Assembly (NCBI GenBank): GCA_013407085.1
Contig: JACCGJ010001363.1
Span: 114,523-178,522, forward strand
Length of the DNA: 64,000 nt
From: Atriophallophorus winterbourni
Taxonomy: Eukaryota; Platyhelminthes; Trematoda; Plagiorchiida; Microphallidae
Direction: 5' to 3'
In this document: positions 46,541-58,726 of the stretch, piece by piece
How positions within the stretch are numbered: the first letter of the stretch is position 1
How the letters are laid out: each line of letters begins with the position of its first letter
The notes under the pieces: generated by a model
What the model was told of the DNA's origin: nothing
The model's database searches: none
The model's input: only the letters and a program-made list of their open reading frames with translations
Position numbers and translations under genes: made by a program

Positions 46541-47615
46541 AAGCTTTTGCTCGAGTGATGCGAATGCCATCGACTAGTTTTTAGATAAATAGTGGAAAAT
46601 GTTGAAATAAAAATGAAAAAGTACTCAATAAGCACTGTCGCTGTTGTGTAAGAGCAGATTATCCATATCCATAAAAATTAAAAATGTCCTTTGTTTCACC
46701 ACATCAGGGAAGCGGATAATACAGATATGGTAAACACTGTTCATTACGCCAGTCTCGGAAGAAAATGGACACATCCGAAAAATTACAAAATGTAAATTTA
46801 ATAGTCCTCAATAATGATTTCTTATTCTAATAACTACGCAAAACACTTTTTCTGACTGGTCAAATAATAGTACAATATCATAAACCACAGTTTCAAAAGA
46901 TTTCGTGTTTTTTAAACCTAAAAGGAACCGAAAATCAAGTAGATAGAATTTCATTTTAGTTAGCAAGTGCTTTGTATGATCTTGCGCCTGCTATGTAGTT
47001 TGTTCTATTTCCCTCCGTTCTTTTTACAGCAATAAGAGTATTCAAACTATTGCGGAATCGAAAATGTCAAAAATAACACGGTCGTTTTAAAACTGACTAC
47101 AACCCTTTGCTTTTGAACCTGACTAATAACAATTACTTTTACAACCTGTCATTTGTAGGTTTAATTAATCATGGGGAAATAAAAGCTTGTTTACAAGAAG
47201 CATGAACGTTGGAATGATGTTAAAGTGGTTGCGTATTGTCGGAGCAAGCCCTGTGGTAAATTTTATCTTGAAACTACCGGCTGCTTACTAATGACAAATA
47301 TCTAGCATGTTATGAAGTTATTGTTAATGACATGCTAGTTAGCTGCCCAGCACAAAAGTGCAAAAATTGTGCTTTAAACAATACTGAAAGCTGCAAGGTC
47401 AGTTAAGATCATGCAAATCAGCACGTTTTTTTCTTTTGAAAAAAATAACTAGAGATTCGTCCGAGAGACAAAACTGGGTTGAAATACCTAAAAGATTTCT
47501 TCCTAAAGATGTTTAAATTATTTTGATGGAGTTAGCGAGGTGGTATTAATGTTGTTGCTTGTAGTTCCATCACAATTCTGAATGAAACTAGCAAACACGT
47601 TTTTCGAATTGATTT
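46541..47615. other. No gene seen
   Basis: No supported feature. Confidence 0.35.
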
Positions 47616-47619
47616 GCAG

Positions 47620-47733
47620 TTTATGATTTCACAGTTGGCCGCCTTGTCGCCGACGCCCAAAATGAGCGAGCTTAATGTCGAGGACATGTTCAGTGAACGT
47701 GACCAAACCACTGCATGCTTCGTCGCTGTTTGA
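47620..47733 (+). CDS. Weak candidate terminal exon, unknown
   Basis: Acceptor gaattgatttgcag, then 37 codons in phase 0 and TGA: FMISQLAALSPTPKMSELN, then VEDMFSERDQTTACFVAV. GC-richer than its flanks. Faces the candidate exon on the other strand with 31 bp between the two stop codons. No family recognised. Confidence 0.28.
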   Translation, partial: FMISQLAALSPTPKMSELNVEDMFSERDQTTACFVAV

Positions 47734-47764
47734 TGTGAACATAAGGCGGATTAATTCTGTTGCA

Positions 47765-48052
47765 TCACATCTGAACTACAGCGCTAGAGACTCGGCCAGT
47801 ATTTCGGACTCCTAAGATTGTTCTGAAGCACCAATAGTTGATTAATTCCTTGGATTTCAATAACTCAACGGCCGGAATAATATTAGGCTGACCCCTTCGC
47901 GAACTAATACTTGTTTCCAAGTCATACACGGATAATTTAAATAATTTTGTAATCGTCTCGTCAAGATCTATCGGATTATACCATCTTTGCTCTACGGAAG
48001 GATATGCGTTGGATTTTCCAATTTGGGATAAATTTACGCGTAACATCCACGC
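47765..48052 (-). CDS. Candidate terminal exon, unknown protein
   Basis: Minus-strand acceptor (ttaaattttgcag) followed in phase 0 by 95 codons and TGA. Peptide segments are AWMLRVNLSQIGKSNAYPSV, WYNPIDLDETITKLFKLSVY and IPAVELLKSKELINYWCF, ending GRVSSAVVQM. Composition is protein-like and the splice acceptor is good. No family recognised; upstream exons were not found and would lie beyond the CR1 copy to the right. Confidence 0.42.
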   Translation of the reverse strand, partial: AWMLRVNLSQIGKSNAYPSVEQRWYNPIDLDETITKLFKLSVYDLETSISSRRGQPNIIPAVELLKSKELINYWCFRTILGVRNTGRVSSAVVQM

Positions 48053-48189
48053 CTGCAAAATTTAACAACCTTCGATGCATGTCGTTGAATTTGCATCCAC
48101 TCGAAAGAGCTGAAAATTATAGATACTTTGAGCTTTCTCTCAAGATTGTATCTTGATCATCAAGCTAAGCATCTGGGATATCCTCTTTT

Positions 48190-49490
48190 GTCTAGCTTTG
48201 CAAATCTGACCCTGTCTCACCAATCTTCTCATAACTCTTGATAATTGGCCTGGAGCCGTGGACGATGGATGCCCTATCCATGCTTGTTACTTAGACATGT
48301 CTAAAGCTTTTGATCGTGTTAACCACAGCATACTGCTACAAAAATTAGAGCAGCTCGGGGTATGCAGCCGACTATTCGCCTGGATAAAGGATAACTTGAC
48401 TGGTAGAGTTATAAGGGTTAGAGTTGATGGGGCACTATCCAGCTCAGTAGAAGTTACAAGTGGCGTACCTCAAGGCTCAGTCTTGGGGCCAATACTCTTC
48501 TTCGTGTACGCGAATGATAAACCCGAAATCGTACGCAGCAAAATCATTTTATTTGCGGATGACATCAAAGTCTGGACTAGCATACGTACAATAGAAGATT
48601 GCCAAATTCTCCAAAAAGATCTCGAAGCACTTCATAATTGGTCCTTGCAGAACTGCTTATCATTCAACATCCAAAAATGTAAAATGTTGAACGCCGGTAA
48701 ATCATTCGAATTCACATACTCTCTGGGATCTCAGCAACTTTCATGGGTTACTGAAGAGAAGAACCTGGGCGTGTGGATTAGCAGTAACCTGAAGTCTTCA
48801 CGGCACTGTTCTGTTGTATACAAAAAGTGCTGCCAAATCTTAGCATTGCTCAGAAGGATCTTTGGTCGTTTCTCAAAGCAGATACTCCCACATATAATTA
48901 ACACCTATATCAGACCAACAATGGAGTATGCTGTTCAAGCATGGCCCCCATGGTTACAAAAGGACATGACCTTGCTGCAACGGGTATACCACCGCGCTAC
49001 AAAACTGGTGACCGGGCTATACAACAGGCCATACGAGGAGCGGATGCAACACTAAACCTCTTTGACTTTTCGTACCGTCGTCTCAGGGGTGACTTGATCC
49101 TGCTGTTCAACATTCTGCATACAGTGGATCACCCACTTGAACACCTGTTTCATCGGCAAGAAGCACGTGGTAGCAGATCGCATGGATACAAGTTAATTAT
49201 TCCACACTCCAGATCAAATTGTCGAAGGTTTTTCTTTGCTGTCAGAGTCTGTTTTCTATGGAACTCCCTGCCCCCACATATCATTTGCGCAACAAGCCTG
49301 AACATGTTCAAGGCTGAACTTGACAAGTATATGTTGACCAAACCCAACCTTGCACCTGAATACACGTGCTGACTTTCCATGTGTATAAAACATTTGTGTT
49401 GTTTTTATGAATTCTCTATATTTTTAATCTGTGGTTACTGTAAAGTATTTACTTTTCGGAACATTAAAACTTTGAATTACTTTGAATTAA
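48190..49490 (+). pseudogene. CR1 family A element, RT to 3' end, best copy
   Basis: Open frame from about 48207 (LTNLLITLDNWPGAVDDG) through palm A (CYLDMSKAFDRVNHSILL), GVPQGSVLGPILFFVYAND and IILFADDIKVW (FADD intact), EEKNLGVWISSNLKS and INTYIRPTMEYAVQAWPPW, to YHRATKLVTGLYNRPYEE. One frameshift near 49040 moves to the frame ending NMFKAELDKYMLTKPN. The 3' end has an ACTTTGAATT tail repeated twice (49467-49488). It lacks ORF1, endonuclease and RT fingers (5'-truncated). This is the least damaged CR1 RT in the window. Confidence 0.9.
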
Positions 49491-49559
49491 CTTGTCCACG
49501 CATCAACTTCGTCTCATCGAAAACCAGCGATCGATATTACATTGCCACACGAATTATTC

Positions 49560-50095
49560 TCTCGCCCCGTTAATTTGGCCACATAGACACACACGATCGC
49601 ATATAAAAGAGAAAAGATGACTCAGAAAGTCATACGACAAAAGTGCAAAAGCTGTACGAAAGGGCTAACTGCGAGAGGACGTGCTGTGACCTGTCATGTC
49701 TGCTCTGACAAAATCCATTCTAGCTGCGATACGACCTCAACGAAGGAAGCGATAAGTGTAATCAGACTTCACGAGGCCTCTGCAACCCAGCAACTGTGGA
49801 CACAACCAATCAGGGACTAGGTTTAGAGGAGCGATTTGTCACCATTAAGTCATGTTTAAAAAAATCGAACTTAAGCTTGATTCTTTGTTAGAAGCTTGCA
49901 CGAAACCAGCGTCCTCTGAACTCAAAAAACAATAAATGATAGTTGAATATTGACGAATAAGAAAGCTATCGCTGATCAAAGGAGAACATGGAAAAAGGTG
50001 GATGATAATTACCCCACTAACGTGAGTTCCCGAAGCCAACACATATATCAAAGTAACGAACACATAAACCCGACACAAACATTAAAATCATGCGC
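49560..50095 (+). pseudogene. CR1-type ORF1 remnant with cysteine-rich finger
   Basis: Starts MTQKVIRQKCKSCTKGL, then AVTCHVCSDKIHSSCDT (a C-C-C-C-H-C finger like the CR1 ORF1 PHD-type domain). After a frame change it continues EERFVTIKSCLKKIELKLDS (coiled coil). The ATG at 49617 looks like an ORF1 start. Cut off by the opposed family C piece. Confidence 0.65.
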
Positions 50096-50119
50096 CACCG
50101 CAGCTCTAGACTATTGATG

Positions 50120-50930
50120 GTTAAAAAAGTTAATGCTTAACAGCACCACAGGATTACGGTATGAATAAAACATCAAAATTACAATAGTATAAAAGCAATA
50201 GATAATATCAAATGTAAGGCTCACGAATGATCTTCGTGTGCAAGTTCAAGTCCAATTTCGCTTTAAAAATCGCCAGGCAAGGAGAGTCCACCACATGTTG
50301 GGGTAGGGTATTCCAAAGAAATATAAAAAGTGATGCGCCGATAATCAATACGGGAACTTGGGATGTAATGGGATAAGTTATGTCCGCGTGTCACTTTTCC
50401 ATCACATACATCAAGCAAGTGTTTTAGTGGATGTCCTCCGGTAGACACAATTCTATAGGTCAGAAAAATATCGCGTCGTATCCTTCTTTGGGTAAAGTCA
50501 CATAGACCCAGACGTCGCAGTCTTTCGGTATACGGAACATTGCGAAGACCCATCACTAACTTTGTTGCGCTATGATTGATTTTATCAAAGAGAGCAATAT
50601 CTTTTCGCAGCCAAGGAGCCCAGACCTCGACCGCATACTCCATCGTAGGGCGAAGGTAGACTTTCATTATCCTTGGTAACGTTACCAGAGAGAATCTTCC
50701 AAATATTCTTCGAACGATACCTAACAATCTGTTGGCCCGTCGATATATATTCTGGCAGTGCACTGTGCTCTTCAGGTTACCGCTAATCCACACTCCAAGA
50801 TCTTTTTCTAACGAGCACCATGCTAGGTTTTCAGTTCCCAATCGATATGTCCAAGGAATATTCTTGCCAAGATGGAGCATCTTACATTTCTGTATGTTGA
50901 ATGACATGTCATTCATGGCCGCCAAATGGT
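50120..50930 (-). pseudogene. CR1 family C, RT C-terminal half to 3' end
   Basis: Long open minus frame (50263-50925): SFNIQKCKMLHLGKNIPW, LEKDLGVWISGNLKSTVHC, RIFGRFSLVTLPRIMKVYLR, ATKLVMGLRNVPYTERLRR, KVTRGHNLSHYIPSSRID. A frameshift precedes the family end. The 3' UTR continues to about 50120. 5'-truncated at the thumb; no palm. Confidence 0.85.
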
Positions 50931-50934
50931 GATT

Positions 50935-52370
50935 TTTTCACTAAAGAACGCGCTAGCCACGACCGAAAGCAGTGGAGATACCTGGCAGAAATTATTAACG
51001 TTTCCGAGGAAGTTGTGGTCGATATTTTCCGTCTACCACTATCTCCGAAATACTACGACGTGGATCCAAATCCGCTGAAATTGACCCTTTTAAACAGAGC
51101 CATGAAGCACGTGATAAGCCTTTAACATAAGTTCCCAAAAGGGATTATTATATCTGATCCCGGTTTCAAAGTACAAGACATTCATCGTGTTCATTGGATA
51201 ACGGTCAACCAAGAAAACATAAATGCATACACAGGCGAAAGTATCCACTGATACGAATAATGGGAATGCCGCTCGAACCGAAATCGGTCAAGATCCGAAT
51301 CGAGAACCCGATACAATTTCCGATTCTGTCACTCAAGCAATATCAACACAAACATACACCCACCGACCGACTTTGCGTGAAGCATTGATTGCTCCGAATG
51401 TGGTAGCGCAGCACATACGACAATTAAACGTAAAGAAATCTCCGGACCCAGACGAGATAATACCAAAGCTGCTCAAAACCTGTCATACTCGGATAAAGCC
51501 ATTTTTCTTTCTTTCTTCACGCAGCTCTCTGAACCTCTATCCTTCATGTATAATAATTTTCTCGAAGATGATGTGATGTTAAAAGAGTGTAATCTGGGAA
51601 AAACAACACCCATTTACAAAAAAAGGTTGCCGTTCTGAAGTTAAAAATTACAGGCCGGTGACATTGCTGTCTTCGGTATCCAAAGTTTTTGAGTGATTAA
51701 TAACCACAGAAATAGTTCAAAATCTGGAAACGAACGAAGTTTTGACAGTTGTCCAACACGGATTTCGCATAAATCGCTCTTGTCTAACAAATTTGCTCAC
51801 AAGCTTAGACGATTGGAGGAGGGTTGTATATGTGGAGGGCTGTATCCATGCGTGCTACCCGGACATTTCTAAAGCTTTCGACAGTGTTGATCATAATTTA
51901 CTATTGAACAAACTAATGAAACACAGTATTTTTGAGGATTATATGAATTCATACGTGATTACCTAGCATCAGACAGATCAGAGTTCGTGTGGACGGTCTA
52001 TTATCGAAGAAAATCGATGTCACTAGCGGGGTTCCACAAGAGTCAGTGCTTGCACCAATAGTGTTCCCAATCTATATGAATGATTTGCCAATACCAAATG
52101 AGAGTTAGTTGGTTCTGTTTGCTGACGATATAAAAGTATGGAGGCGAATCAGCAATACTGATGATTGTATTTGGCTACAAAACGATATGAATGCTTTGTA
52201 CAACTGGTCATCCTATATTAAGGTGTCATTGAATATGCAAACGGCTAAGATAATTCAGATCGGTCGTCACTTTGGCTTTTCCTATCCATACAAGCTCGGC
52301 GACAAAAAACTGGAGTACACCAAAGAAGAAAAGGACCTGGGTGTCTGGATTTGCGGTAGTTTGTAATTGC
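50935..52370 (+). pseudogene. CR1-type element with internal deletion (ORF1 end joined to RT)
   Basis: Opens with an ORF1 C-terminal piece (KQWRYLAEIINVSEEVVVDI, then SPKYYDVDPNPLKLTLLN). It then passes without any endonuclease to the pre-RT linker VAQHIRQLNVKKSPDPDEI and RT pieces: VQHGFRINRSCLTNLLTSLD, HACYPDISKAFDSVDHNLLL (palm A), LFADDIKVWRR (catalytic) and EEKDLGVWICGSL, ending at 52370. Frameshifts throughout. The endonuclease appears deleted. Confidence 0.8.
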
Positions 52371-54195
52371 AATTGTTTGCGACTAAATGCAATCTTTCTT
52401 CTAAAAATATTTAATTCTATTGTGAATCTTACGGTAAATCATACATAGCATTACATCTGACTATTTAAACAAACACATAAACAGATGGTTGCAAAATGGG
52501 ATCCTTTTCTGGGCGCTAATCACTTTACTCAAATCATAATTGGTAGAGATTTTGACATATCTAACCCAACTTTCTTATTCATACGAACACAAAATAAATT
52601 GATTATTTTCGGTGTGTCCATCAAATATACCTTAAAATTAAACTCCAGTGTAATATTGCCCTATGGACTCAAGCAAGCATATGAATAAAATCAATAAATT
52701 GATCTAAAATGAAACAAATGAGAACTCAATCCTACCCAACTTTTGCAGTGAAAAACCAATTGGAAACTTGCAAACTTAACAATTATATGCTTTTCCTACA
52801 TGCAATGTAGACGCAAGCTAGCAAAACATGATACTTCACCTCAACAGAAACTAAACCAGAGTGACAGAATGTCAGTTTGACAGATGTCTAGCGAGCGAGT
52901 GAGAGAAAGGGAACAAGAAAAACAACGGAATCAGTCTAACACGTGGTGCAACTTCAAAGTGCGACATAACTAAGGTAACTTTGGGAATTGATGTAAGGTT
53001 GTATTGATCGAGCTAATTGAAACAACAAGACCAATGTGTATTATGGTTCCGAAGTGGCAAAATGCATTCACAAAAGAAAAACCACAGATTGGATTAATTT
53101 GCAGTATGAACACAGGTAACTGAGTGCAGTGAGTGCCAATTATATTTTGATAAAAACGAGTTTTTTTACTAGTTATTGAACTTTTTTGAATTTTGGATAA
53201 TTCCAGTTAGAAAAGTCATGTCGTTATTGATCGGAAATTTTGCATGATAACGCAAACTATTTTTCGAGTGCGTTCCGAATGGGATAATTTCACGAACACT
53301 GCTGTTTGACTTCATGTGAAGTGATAAGACATGTCTAAGGCTCCCAAAATTTGACGACTTTGAAAACTTTAAATCTGAGACAAATGAACGCAATTTTATG
53401 CCAAGCTGCAGCGAACCGGTTTTTTAGAAGTGGTTTTGTTAGCAATCGCACAAAATGATGCACACAAGGCTTCACGCTTACGACGAATTCTTAAATTTTA
53501 CACAGCCCATATCCTTTTCATTTTCAGTACCTTATGTGTACAAATGCTCGCCTAAGCAATCGCCATAACGAACAAAGCCGAAAGTATTAAGAATTTTATG
53601 CACCCAACGGGTATCAGTATTATGGAACCACTAATGAAGTGTATTTGCAGCTGATTACGCCGGCCGAAAGCCAGTGATTCCTAGATGCATTGCTTGACTT
53701 TGATTCACTGGGTGATTGTTCCATTTTATTGTACTTGTTAACCGCTTTTTCACTGTTTCATTCAAATTTAGGGAGATACCCTTCCCGGAGTGTAAGTGCA
53801 CTGAAATCACGTTCTAAAATCAGATTAATGTATTGCAAATAAAAAGCAAAATATAATACCGAGAGAAAATTCGAATGCCCAATAGGCAACTGTAATTATT
53901 GCGCAAATTTATTACCCTAGGTGTAATGGTTGACGTTAGATGTATTTTGAGCGTCAGTATGGGAAGCTTTGATTCGTGAACGTTGGTTCGGTAAAAAAAG
54001 CGGATTTTCAAATATTTATATCTATGCAAACTTTGAGTGCTGTATAACGTTATTTAAATTTATAATCTGAATTCTATCTGGTGTATCAATAAAGGATGCG
54101 TACGCTTAATATCCGGGACTATACCTTTCTTCTGAACTCGGAAAACACTCACACATATCAAAAAGTCATATTCACTGAAAAAGCTCCTCATCAGA
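52371..54195. other. No gene seen
   Basis: About 1.8 kb with only AT-rich open frames that I do not support. Confidence 0.4.
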
Positions 54196-54199
54196 CAGC

Positions 54200-54848
54200 C
54201 GCTTGTTAGCCTGGCCACAATTCAAAGTAATTCAAAGTTCAGTTTTGAACATGTTCAGGCTTGATGCACAAATGATATGTGGGGCAGAGAGTTCCATATA
54301 AAACAAACTCGGACAGCAAAGAAGAACCTTCGACAATTTGATCCAGTGTGGAATAATTAACTTTTAGCCCTGAGATCTGACACCACGTGCTTCTTGCCGA
54401 TGGAACAGGTGTTCAAGTGGGTGATCCACTGTATGCAGAATGTTGAACAGCAGGATCAATTCACCCCTGAGACCACAGTACGAAAAATCAAACAGGTTCA
54501 GAGTTGTAATCCTTTCCTCGTATGACCTGTTGTATAGTCCGGTCACCAGTTTTGTAGCGCGGTGGTATACGCGTGGCAAGGTCATACAGATTTGTAACCA
54601 TGGGGAAAATGTTTGAACAGCGAACTCCATTGTTGGCCCAATGTAGGTGTTAATTATCCGTGGGAGGATCTGCTTTGTGAAACTACCGAGGAGCCATCTG
54701 AGCAGTGCTAAGCTTTGGCAAGACTTTTTACACCACAGAGCAATGACATGAAGACTGTAAGTTACTGTTAATCCACACACCCAGGTCTTTCTCTTCCGTA
54801 ACCCATAAAAGTTGCTGAATTCCACCATATGTGGTCTTCGTTGCCGAT
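54200..54848 (-). pseudogene. CR1 family A, thumb to 3' end
   Basis: Minus frame LLRWLLGSFTKQILPRIINT, then GPTMEFAVQTFSPWLQI, YHRATKLVTGLYNRSYEER and LFDFSYCGLRGELILLFNIL, then the 3' UTR ending TTTGAATTACTTTGAATT. The 5' truncation point abuts the TA repeat at 54849. Confidence 0.85.
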
Positions 54849-54930
54849 ATATATATATATATATATAATAATGCTATATATATATTATATTATATAATAT
54901 ATATATTATATATATATATATATATATTAA
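54849..54930. repeat. (TA)n microsatellite, imperfect
   Basis: TA runs with TATATTATA interruptions, able to form AT cruciforms. Confidence 0.9.
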
Positions 54931-56130
54931 TTAGTATATAATCGAACACCTATCCTCACAATCGCTTCTTCTCGCGATGTATGTGATTTTAGATGCTGAT
55001 ACCAATCGAATTAATTCTTTTCTAGGCGTTACAAATTAACCGCAAACCCGTTAACTAGAACCGTATGAACATATTTTCAGCGATTCTCGTGGGAATCCAA
55101 TTAATTTAGCACTGAATATTAACTTTTAAATTGTGTCTTTAAAAGAATGTAACCCAAAATTTCATTCTTGAACTGATCAGGTTTGGAACACTAAATTCGC
55201 CAACTTTCATTTAGAGCCTGCTTATATTCCACAAAAATAAATTTCGCCACGATCAGTATATTTCCCAGAATACCCATGTGCTAAAGGACATTGGGGGACA
55301 ACAATTCATTTTGAAACGAGAAACGATTCTTTATAATGCATCCGAATGGCAAACGTTCATCTGCAAGAGAAAGAGAGGCGAGTATGAAAAGCTTCACTCG
55401 ACATATTCGAATTTTCAGCCCGAATCTCTGTTAGAATGAACGATAATAAATAACGAGTACTAGTAACAAGGAATAATACACAGTATAGTAACGAGATAAC
55501 ACTTGTCATCTTTTGTTTAAATGGCAGTCTTGTTTTGATAAAGACAACTTCATCTAAGTGGAATGAAAGACTTTCGACCTAGGGCTCTTTCTGATTACAA
55601 TTTATTCTGTTTCGAACTAGTAGTTGATAACGATTGACATTAAACTAGAATTTGAGTAGATTGGAAATAACAGAGAAGTATTGGCAAACCAATCCTGAAA
55701 GAATTTTTGTTTTAAACAGTATGTAGTAGCCTCGTAAGGATGAACAAATCTCGTTAAATTTTTTTAACCCGTTAGTAGTTATTGTATAAAACAAAAAATT
55801 GATGAACATTAAAAATTAAACTACAAGAATATGTGTAATGGAAAATCAGTTTTGACCGAAGGCTAATTTAAAAATAATTAATAGTATAAACTAAGGCTTA
55901 ACCTTGAAATAAATTTGTATGCGATAGATTAGAACAAGATTTCGGGTAACGTTTCATTTCTGACAGAGAAGCTTCGTCAGACCAAGGGTGACAGTCAGGT
56001 CAGGGAACACGCACTAACCGAGTACAAACAAATTACTTTCCCATATGAATACAGGATCCGTCCCAAATATAATTCAATCAAAGCTTAACCTGCTTAGCAA
56101 ATTTAACAGTAGAATACCGAGTACAAATTA
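54931..56130. other. No gene seen
   Basis: No supported feature. Confidence 0.4.
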
Positions 56131-56132
56131 AG

Positions 56133-56620
56133 TTGTCAAAATGTGAAGCCTATCTACTAGGTTGTTTTCTCGCTGCTGAATTGCACGATAGATTACCACA
56201 GAAAATATCATGTTATCAACCACGCAGATTAATGAAGTTCACTTCTTCACAAACAAACAAATATCAGGGTGAAAGTTCATCTAACGAAGATGAAAACTGT
56301 GTTGAAGAACAATTTATAGGAAAGGGTACAACAAGTGCTAGTCTACAGAGCATATTTACCCTACGAGGACATCGCCGCCTACGATGGCTGTGTCATATGT
56401 TCAGAATGGAAAATGGTCTTATTAAAAAAGATTTATTCCATGGTGAGTTGAATTTAGGATGTCGATAATGGAGCAAACAGCACTTGCGGTGCAAAGATAT
56501 TTGCGAAAGAAATTTGAAAGCTGTGGGCATTGACAACAGGAGTTGGTTAAATCATGCTCTGTGTAAAACGTCATTTGCAAGCTGGAGAAGAACAGATACT
56601 GCTCTCGGTTGCTAATCGTA
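56133..56620 (+). pseudogene. Non-LTR RT C-terminal tail with unknown leader
   Basis: The 3' part reads LRGHRRLRWLCHMFRMENGL, KKDLFHGELNLGCR, RCKDICERNLKAVGIDNRSW and CKTSFASWRR. This is the conserved tail of many non-LTR polyproteins (LRWxGHVxRM ... WRxxxxDRxxWR). A stop follows GCR. The preceding 70 residues in the same frame (KCEAYLLGCFLAAELHDR, then QGESSSNEDENCVEEQF) are not recognised and may be unrelated sequence. Confidence 0.6.
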
Positions 56621-57415
56621 GATCATACGGTTAGCGTACAACTGACATACATCCGAGTACTGCATATCGCGATGAGCCCTGCGGGAGACATTTTCCTTCC
56701 CAAATCTAACTGGTTTGTCATTCGAAAACTTGTGTCATAAAACATTCTTGCGGTTGTGATATACATCCATGGTCAAAATGCCCTTCTACGGTCGATGAAC
56801 AACAATTTACTTCACCATTATTGCATTTGAGACTGAGAGCCGTGTGGATGTGAAAAAAAACAGATGTAATTGAAATTAGAACGGAGAGAAGCGCTCATTA
56901 AATGTCACCTTTCACTGTTGGGAGCAAAAATAGTCGTTCTGGGAATTTAAGGAACTGGCGTCTGTCATTACTTATCGACAGATGACATTGTTTAGTTTAG
57001 TATGGTCAACAATGGAGTCAACTGTATTTTCATTGAAGGAGAAATGTGCTGAGATGTGCTGTTGTAGAATATTACGGATTAAACCTACAACAGCAACAAA
57101 CATAGATTATAGCTTTTGGGAAGCGAGTTGGTTTTTATCACTGTTATAAACTAGGTTATGTGAACAAGCAATATTACTGAAACCTGTAAAAACATTTCGT
57201 GGAAGGTCTTACACACAGAAGTTTTGGAACTTGGGGTAATTTTAATTTCATGCAACTACTGGCAATGGTGCCAGTTGTGCAATAACCATTAATCATCGGT
57301 TTAAATATCCATGGCGCGCAAACCTTCAAAGAAATGAGCTCGATCCAATCTGGGCAGGATGTCTTAATGACATTCATATCAACGAACATTTTCAGGACAA
57401 CATTTTCAAATAACT
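56621..57415. other. No gene seen
   Basis: A 71-codon minus frame (57174-57389) has a protein-like look (MNVIKTSCPDWIELISLK) but no supporting splice site or family. Confidence 0.35.
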
Positions 57416-57586
57416 AACTCAGTCCTATCCGTGTCGGGTGGCACATAAGGCGAAGACAACCCCACGCCAGTGGTTCGGGTCTGCCGCTGCTTCCGTTGCC
57501 GTCTGCACCGTGAATCCTTGTGCATGTAGTTCGCGTTCCAATGTTCTGCGCCAAATTTCCTTGGGCCGTCCCCATTTTCGTTTACC

Positions 57587-58726
57587 TTACGGAAGCCAGT
57601 GAATGGCTACCTTCGTATGCGAACTGGGATCCATCCTGCAGACACGACCGAACCATCTCCACCGTCGTCTTTTGACTACGGTAGATACCACCTCCAGACC
57701 AGTTTCTCTCAGGAGCTCTTTATTTGAAATGGTGTGTGACCAAAAAATCCGTAGAATCCTTCTCAAGCACTTAGTTTGAAACACGTTCATTCTGCGCTCA
57801 ATGGCAGCGGTCGTCTTCCAGCATTCCGATGCATACAACAACACACTCAGAACGTTGCTCTTGAAGAGTCTGATCTTCGTGTTAATGCTGAGAGTGGAGG
57901 ATTTCCAAATGGAATTCAGCATGCAGAATGCTTGGTTCGCCTTCCCGATCCTTCTCCTGACCTCATCTTCACAGTCACCATTTACAGTCAGTTTGCTCCC
58001 AAGGTAGACTGTATCTGTACCCTTACTGAGCGATTGACCGTCTACGAACACTGGTGGTTGCTCCGGAACATTCTTCCGCATTACCTCCGATTTGCCAGCG
58101 TTAATTTCTAAACCCACCGTCTTGCCAATTGCCGATAGTCGATCGCTCTTGTTCTGGATATCACTGATCTTGCATGCCAAGAGGGCAACATCATCCGCAT
58201 TTTTCAGGTTTTCTAGCGGTCCCGCTGGGGTACATGGAATGCCTCCTGACCTGCCATCGGTCACCTGTCTCATAATCCAGTCTATTGTTAGGGAGAAGAG
58301 TATCGGTGAGAGGATACATCCTTGCCTCACTCCCGTACGAATCTCAAACTTTTCAGTGAGCATTCCATTGTGAGCGACTTGGCATTCAACCTTCTCATAA
58401 AAGGCTTTCATGAGATTTACTATCTTTGATGGTATACCATAATGACGGAGGATTTTCCATAACACTGGTCGGTGAACGCTATCGAAGGCCTTCTGGAAGT
58501 CGATGTAGGCCACACATAGCTCTACATTCCATTCATGTGTCTGATCCAAGATCTGACGGAGGACAAAGATTTGGTCAATGCAAGATTTTCCTTTCCTGAA
58601 CCCGGCTTGATCTCGTCGTGAAATGGATTCAACTGCGTTGGAGACACGTCGGAGAATGATGCGGCAGAATACCTTGCTCGTGACTGATAGAAGCGTAATA
58701 CCTCGCCAATTGGTGCAGTAGCTCAA
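57587..58726 (-). pseudogene. RTE reverse transcriptase, long open frame
   Basis: A 379-codon open frame from NWRGITLLSVTSKVFCRI (fingers). Then come QAGFRKGKSCIDQIFVLRQI, palm A AYIDFQKAFDSVHRPVLW, RTGVRQGCILSPILFSLTID (motif B), NADDVALLACK (motif C; the Tyr or Phe usually before ADD is Asn), and the tail NVLSVLLYASECWKT and RRRWRWFGRVCRMD. It stops at HWLP-TAA, after which GKRKWGRPKEIWRRTLEREL continues in the same frame to 57420. The inverted fragment carries the same TAA. The N-terminal linker lies at 58730-59160 in a second frame (DLKTLYQINRKLCNR, then KEELARWREHFELIL). Confidence 0.9.
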
